A stretch of DNA of 64,000 nt from Didymodactylos carnosus. Lineage: Eukaryota; Rotifera; Eurotatoria; Philodinida; Philodinidae. Shown piece by piece: positions 60,196 to 64,000 of this stretch. The position numbers were made by a program, and so were the translations under genes. The notes beneath the pieces were generated by a model that saw only the letters and a list, made by a program, of their open reading frames with translations, ran no database searches and was not told where the DNA came from. How positions within the stretch are numbered: position 1 is the stretch's first letter; every line of letters starts with the position of its first letter. Where the stretch lies: the NCBI GenBank assembly GCA_905250885.1, contig CAJNOQ010000159.1, positions 1 to 64,000 of the forward strand, written 5' to 3'.

Positions 60196-62816
60196 CTATT
60201 ATGTTCTGGTATTTTCCAAATGTTCAGTGAACTGTAATGAATTAACATCAACCTCTTTACTCAATATTACTATTTACCACCGAAAAAAGATGGTTTCATC
60301 TTTCTTCAGTGCAGTGCGATCGTGAGAAGGAATGACAAAAATAAATAAAACAATCATTGAAATTATGGTGTTTTCATGCATCTTCCCAAGATTTGCATGA
60401 TAAAGCTTCTTTTTATTGCAATAACTCGTTAAAAGTCATGTAAATCCCATTTCAGGCTGCACAATACTCTTCATAAAATAACAGTAATGACATTACCTTA
60501 GCAAACATGCTCATCGATGCGCGTGCGCACTAATTTAGGTTTTTATCCTCATTAAATTGACATCGATAAGCGCTCGCATGACTCATCGGGTATGATCTTT
60601 ATCGATGCAATTTTTGGCAGCGGTTTTCTGAGTTAGTTTTTTGTTTCGGAATCGTTTATGCTATCTGAGACACATGGTAATTTGTGAATTTCTTTGAAGT
60701 TTGCACTACAGCTTGTCCTTCTAGTGAAAGAAACGACGCTGTAGTAGTGCACCACAGTTTAAAACTAGTGCCTATGATAATCGTGCCACACGGATAAAAA
60801 ACAAGTACGGCATTGATCTCTATCAATGGGGTGCTATTTTGAGAAATCATAAAGTATCGTCGTTACTAAAGTTTTTGCGAATACGGCGTTGAAATTTTTT
60901 TATAGAAAAAGCCATGACATCGCGGGAGCATCTATCTTTGTCGAAGTGTGTGACACATGGCGTGCAATGATATCGATGCGCATTTTCAGCTTTTTTTAAG
61001 CGTATACCGAAATTAGCTCTGGACTCGTGTTCAGCATGGAATGTTGCCCATAGTCAATTGGTCTTTTGTTCTTTCTTAGTGCGACTTAACGGTTAGGGAT
61101 TTACTGGGTTTTTCGGGTAGTTCTTTCAAAAAAATCATCTGCGGAAGTCAAAACCTTGAAACTTCTACATTAGTAGTCGAGTAACAGCTACATAAAGATG
61201 TCTCAAAAAGTTAATGTGTAGTTTTCAAGAAACACTTTCAAAGTTTAGGAAAAATTTTGAAACAAAATAGCGCAAAAAAATTTCCGTCGGAAAATAATAT
61301 TAGTTTGAAAATTTTTCCTAAACTTTGAAAGTACCTCACACCAAAAATAGAAAATTTTCGGGATTATCAGGTGTGCTGAATACGAAAAAGCACTTTTCAG
61401 AAACTCAAAACCAACTTTATTTTTTTGCCAGTGATATGTCATTTTGGCCTTTTAATAAGGCCCGCAGTCTTGCAAGGCAAAGACCTTTTGAGTTATGAGC
61501 ATGAAAATTACTCTATAATTACAACTTTTTGCACTTTATCGAATGGCCGTGTTCGCCTTTTTAAAATATATGTGTTGAACAAAAAAGACCGTTTACTAGA
61601 CAAGTTTGTGGAAAAAGCGAGTTATTTTAAGCCACTACTCTCACCAAAGGATGCGTCTTTTTGCAACTAAACATGATTCCCTCCACAACTCGACACGGGC
61701 TATCAGAAGCACATGGTGAGATTTTTTCCGGTTCTTGGTCATATAAATTTGCATTGAAACACTCATTAATTAGTCATAGTTCTAACGTTTTTCGCAGATG
61801 GAGAGGTGAAAGAAATCGTAGACTCGTTCGATGCACATACTCTCCAATTTTTTCTATTACTGGTTAGAAGTGTCAGAGTAAGATGCTTGTTCAAGCAGAA
61901 AGGTGTTGCGTAAATTTGTTTCTTCTAGGCATAGGTGCTCTATGTTTGAAAAATTTCAAGTGTCAAACAGATAACTGTGTGTCTTTGTCTTTTATCAAAC
62001 ACCTCATTTATTATTTATTCTTGAATGGAAAAGATCAAAAAAGTACAGTGACAAATTTTCGTGTATGTTAAAAACCTATTACGAGTACGTAGAGATGTGA
62101 AAAATACAGCTAAAATTTTTTTATGATAAAAACAGCCGATCAACAAACAGATCATAATTTGAAATGAACTCATGTTTCTGTTGAATTTGTTCAATTGACT
62201 TTAGAAATATCTTTGTTTTTAATGAGTCATTGGTCATTTGTTTATCATCATGAGTATGACATCTTCCGATACACATGATGTTTGCCTTATCGGTCTGGTT
62301 GATGAAGAAGTTGAAAACATAGGATGACCAATAATATTATGAATAATTCCCGAAGTTTAGAAATCTGACAAGCCTTATTTCTGCCTAATAACTACTAACT
62401 AGCAGGATATCGTTTTTGACATATTAAACTAATACTGAAGAAATTTTTCTACCGAAAGAAGATACAACTTCAGTTTTATTCATAAGAACTTCGTTGAACT
62501 TATACCAGTAAGTAAATTACAGGAGATCAACTAATAAACGACAGGAAAACGAGAGAAAAAAATGATATATTTTGAGTGATGTTTACCCTACTTCTTCGAT
62601 TGAGCAGTTTGTTTTTTCTATAATTATTATCTTTTCTTTTTTTGTTTAAGATTATTTTATCATAGTGATTTACTACTGTCAAAAAATAAACAACAAATTT
62701 ATGAGCCAGTGTATATCTTCACAAGCCTAGTCAAAGAACAAGAAAAGCAATATCCATATCTATTTTTTATTATTATTTTCCGATTTTCTCCATTCTAATT
62801 ATTTTCATTTAACAAT
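60196..62816. other. Region between Bora and the V-ATPase gene
   Basis: Contains unrecognised coding-like ORFs at 60,656-60,850 (minus), 61,425-61,670 and 61,661-61,867 (plus), and a CpG-bearing patch near 60,500-60,620 with ATCGATGCGCGTGCGCAC. The last few hundred bases before 62,817 must include the V-ATPase promoter. Base composition at 60.5-61.9 kb is less AT-rich than the flanks, suggesting an old inserted element of unknown kind. Confidence 0.3.
61234..61332. repeat. Hairpin with perfect 25-bp arms
   Basis: ACTTTCAAAGTTTAGGAAAA... at 61,234-61,258 and its exact complement at 61,308-61,332, separated by 49 bases. Confidence 0.75.
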
Positions 62817-63940
62817 ATGGTTCAAGGAGTCACAGAAAAATGTCCGGCATACAGTGCATTCTTTGGAGCTATGGGAGCAACTGCTGCCATTGTATTTAGC
62901 GGTTAGTAAGCATTAAACTATGAATCTGAACGTAATAAAAATTTATCAAAGGTTAAATGACTTATCTCTCTCCAATAGACAGTGATCGAAGGCACTAGTG
63001 CGTTTGGTATTTTCCAAGTCTGCGATTTGCTTAGTGAAGATGTTGAGTGGAATGAGATCGAGATAATCAACTCAATTTTTTCATAACTGAGTTCTGAACA
63101 CTTAATAAATATCTTGAATACATGAACTTTCTAGCATTCTGTTGGTCTTGTTTTTTCTCTATATAAATGCACAATTGTAAAAGAAATGATCAATTTGAAA
63201 ATCTTTTGATCAATGATTCCAAGTCCACAATGTGGCAAATTGTTAGAAATTCTACTGCTAGAGCAAAGTTTTTGAGCTTGAATATTAGGCGCAAATTTTA
63301 AATGATCCTTATACAAATGTGGGGGAAATCAGTAGATTATAGACTATCATTTGAGTTCTGTTCCTCGTCTTTAATGAATTACACACAAAGAAGAAGAACA
63401 AACAGTTCGAAAACAAAACACAACTTACATTTGCCGAATGGTGGAATAGAATGCCCATGCAAACTTATATTCGTGAGACAAATGTATGTCTGACTCACTT
63501 TATATTTCTTGGTTACTATCTTTATTGGTTACTATTAACAGCCAACGCTAGGTATCTGTAGAAGTCTACTGAGTATTTAATTGAAATAAGGTTGATTTAG
63601 AGAAATTAGACTGTCAAATCAAGGTCTTGTCGATACAATATGTTGCAGAGAAAATCTAAATTCATAGAGTATTCGTAAGATTTTAGCGACATTACTAACA
63701 AGTAAAAGGTCAACTATCGACTATTAAGAGTTTCTAACTTTGTAATTTCTTAGCACTTGGAGCTGCGTATGGTACAGCAAAATCTGGTTGTGGTATATCC
63801 GCAATGGCAGTCATGAAACCAGAATTCATTATGAAATCCGTTATTCCGGTTGTTATGGCTGGTATTATTGCGATTTATGGTCTAGTTGTTGCCGTGCTCA
63901 TTGCTAATAATATTCAAGGAGAAGGTTATGGATTATTCAA
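62817..63940 (+). CDS. ATP6V0C: V-type ATPase 16-kDa proteolipid subunit c (5' part)
   Basis: Exon 1 is 62,817-62,901 and exon 2 is 63,754-63,940, which ends at a donor (CAA|GTAATA). The remaining exon or exons lie past the window. The 90 complete codons read [60 protein letters not shown] and [14 protein letters not shown], nearly identical to animal V-ATPase subunit c (about 155 residues). They cover transmembrane helices 1 and 2 and the start of the second hairpin. The proton-carrying Glu in helix 4 is beyond the edge. The subunit forms the membrane ring that moves protons into lysosomes, endosomes and secretory vesicles. Intron 1 (852 bp) contains the inverted repeat copy at 62,940. Confidence 0.95.
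62940..63082 (-). repeat. Interspersed repeat, right copy, in V-ATPase intron 1
   Basis: Reverse-complement copy of 60,055-60,195. It begins 39 bases after the exon 1 donor. Confidence 0.75.
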
Positions 63941-64000
63941 GTAATATATTATTCTCTTGCTCGTATAGCACTTATCTATTAATGGTTATATTTTATCTTT

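Noticed and set aside
60055-63082. One 3-kb transposon with 141-bp terminal repeats
   Set aside because: It would have to contain the promoter and first exon of the V-ATPase gene, whose second exon lies outside; two independent repeat copies are simpler.

Overview
The window is strongly AT-rich animal DNA. Its genes are split by short GT-AG introns (mostly 50-110 bp, a few of 0.5-3 kb), and long gene-poor stretches are full of short inverted-repeat transposon remnants. The gene set is metazoan: a ZNF706-like protein, an RGK GTPase, CCDC13, a FUBP/KHSRP protein, Bora and V-ATPase subunit c. The composition, Asn/Gln/Thr-rich low-complexity protein segments, compact introns and LINE/MITE mix suggest a rotifer, probably a bdelloid such as Rotaria or a relative. 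That placement is inference; no species marker is visible.

Layout. 1-397: last exon of a ZNF706-like gene (+). The exon start lies inside an inverted repeat centred on a small hAT-like element. 3,125-3,565 (-): an intronless gene for a small Cys-rich secreted, probably GPI-anchored protein. 6,709-12,312 (-): a six-exon RGK-family small GTPase with a very long N-terminal extension. 12.6-39 kb: a 26-kb gene desert with no confident host gene. It holds four members of a fold-back element family with 3-bp TNA target duplications (a fifth fragment is near 52.2 kb), two ~0.9-kb mariner-like elements, several palindromic MITEs, and a decayed LINE (about 27.6-31.6 kb, minus strand) that other elements have inserted into. 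39,023-45,695 (-): CCDC13, 12 exons. 46,934-49,757 (+): FUBP/KHSRP homologue, 10 exons, divergently arranged from CCDC13. 51.5 kb: a tRNA-derived SINE or tRNA relic. 52-57 kb: repeats, including a large inverted repeat. 57,195-59,537 (-): Bora, 6 exons. 62,817 to the window end (+): V-ATPase proteolipid subunit c, cut by the window edge.

The host genes do not form a pathway. CCDC13 (centriolar satellites and cilia) and Bora (Aurora A/Plk1 activation) both relate to centrosome or mitosis, but they are 12 kb apart and I see no shared regulation. The exon models were built by hand from splice sites. Coding lengths of all complete models are multiples of three, and joined exons read across junctions into conserved family sequence. 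Predicted lengths are about 770 (RGK), 700 (CCDC13), 667 (FUBP) and 381 (Bora) residues.

No wholly new multi-gene system is evident. The most interesting points are the inverted repeat that copies the ZNF706 splice acceptor and first codons, the fold-back family with its inverted central loop, a FUBP homologue with only three KH domains, an RGK GTPase with Cys in the P-loop Ser/Thr position, and a MITE ten bases from a CCDC13 5' splice site.
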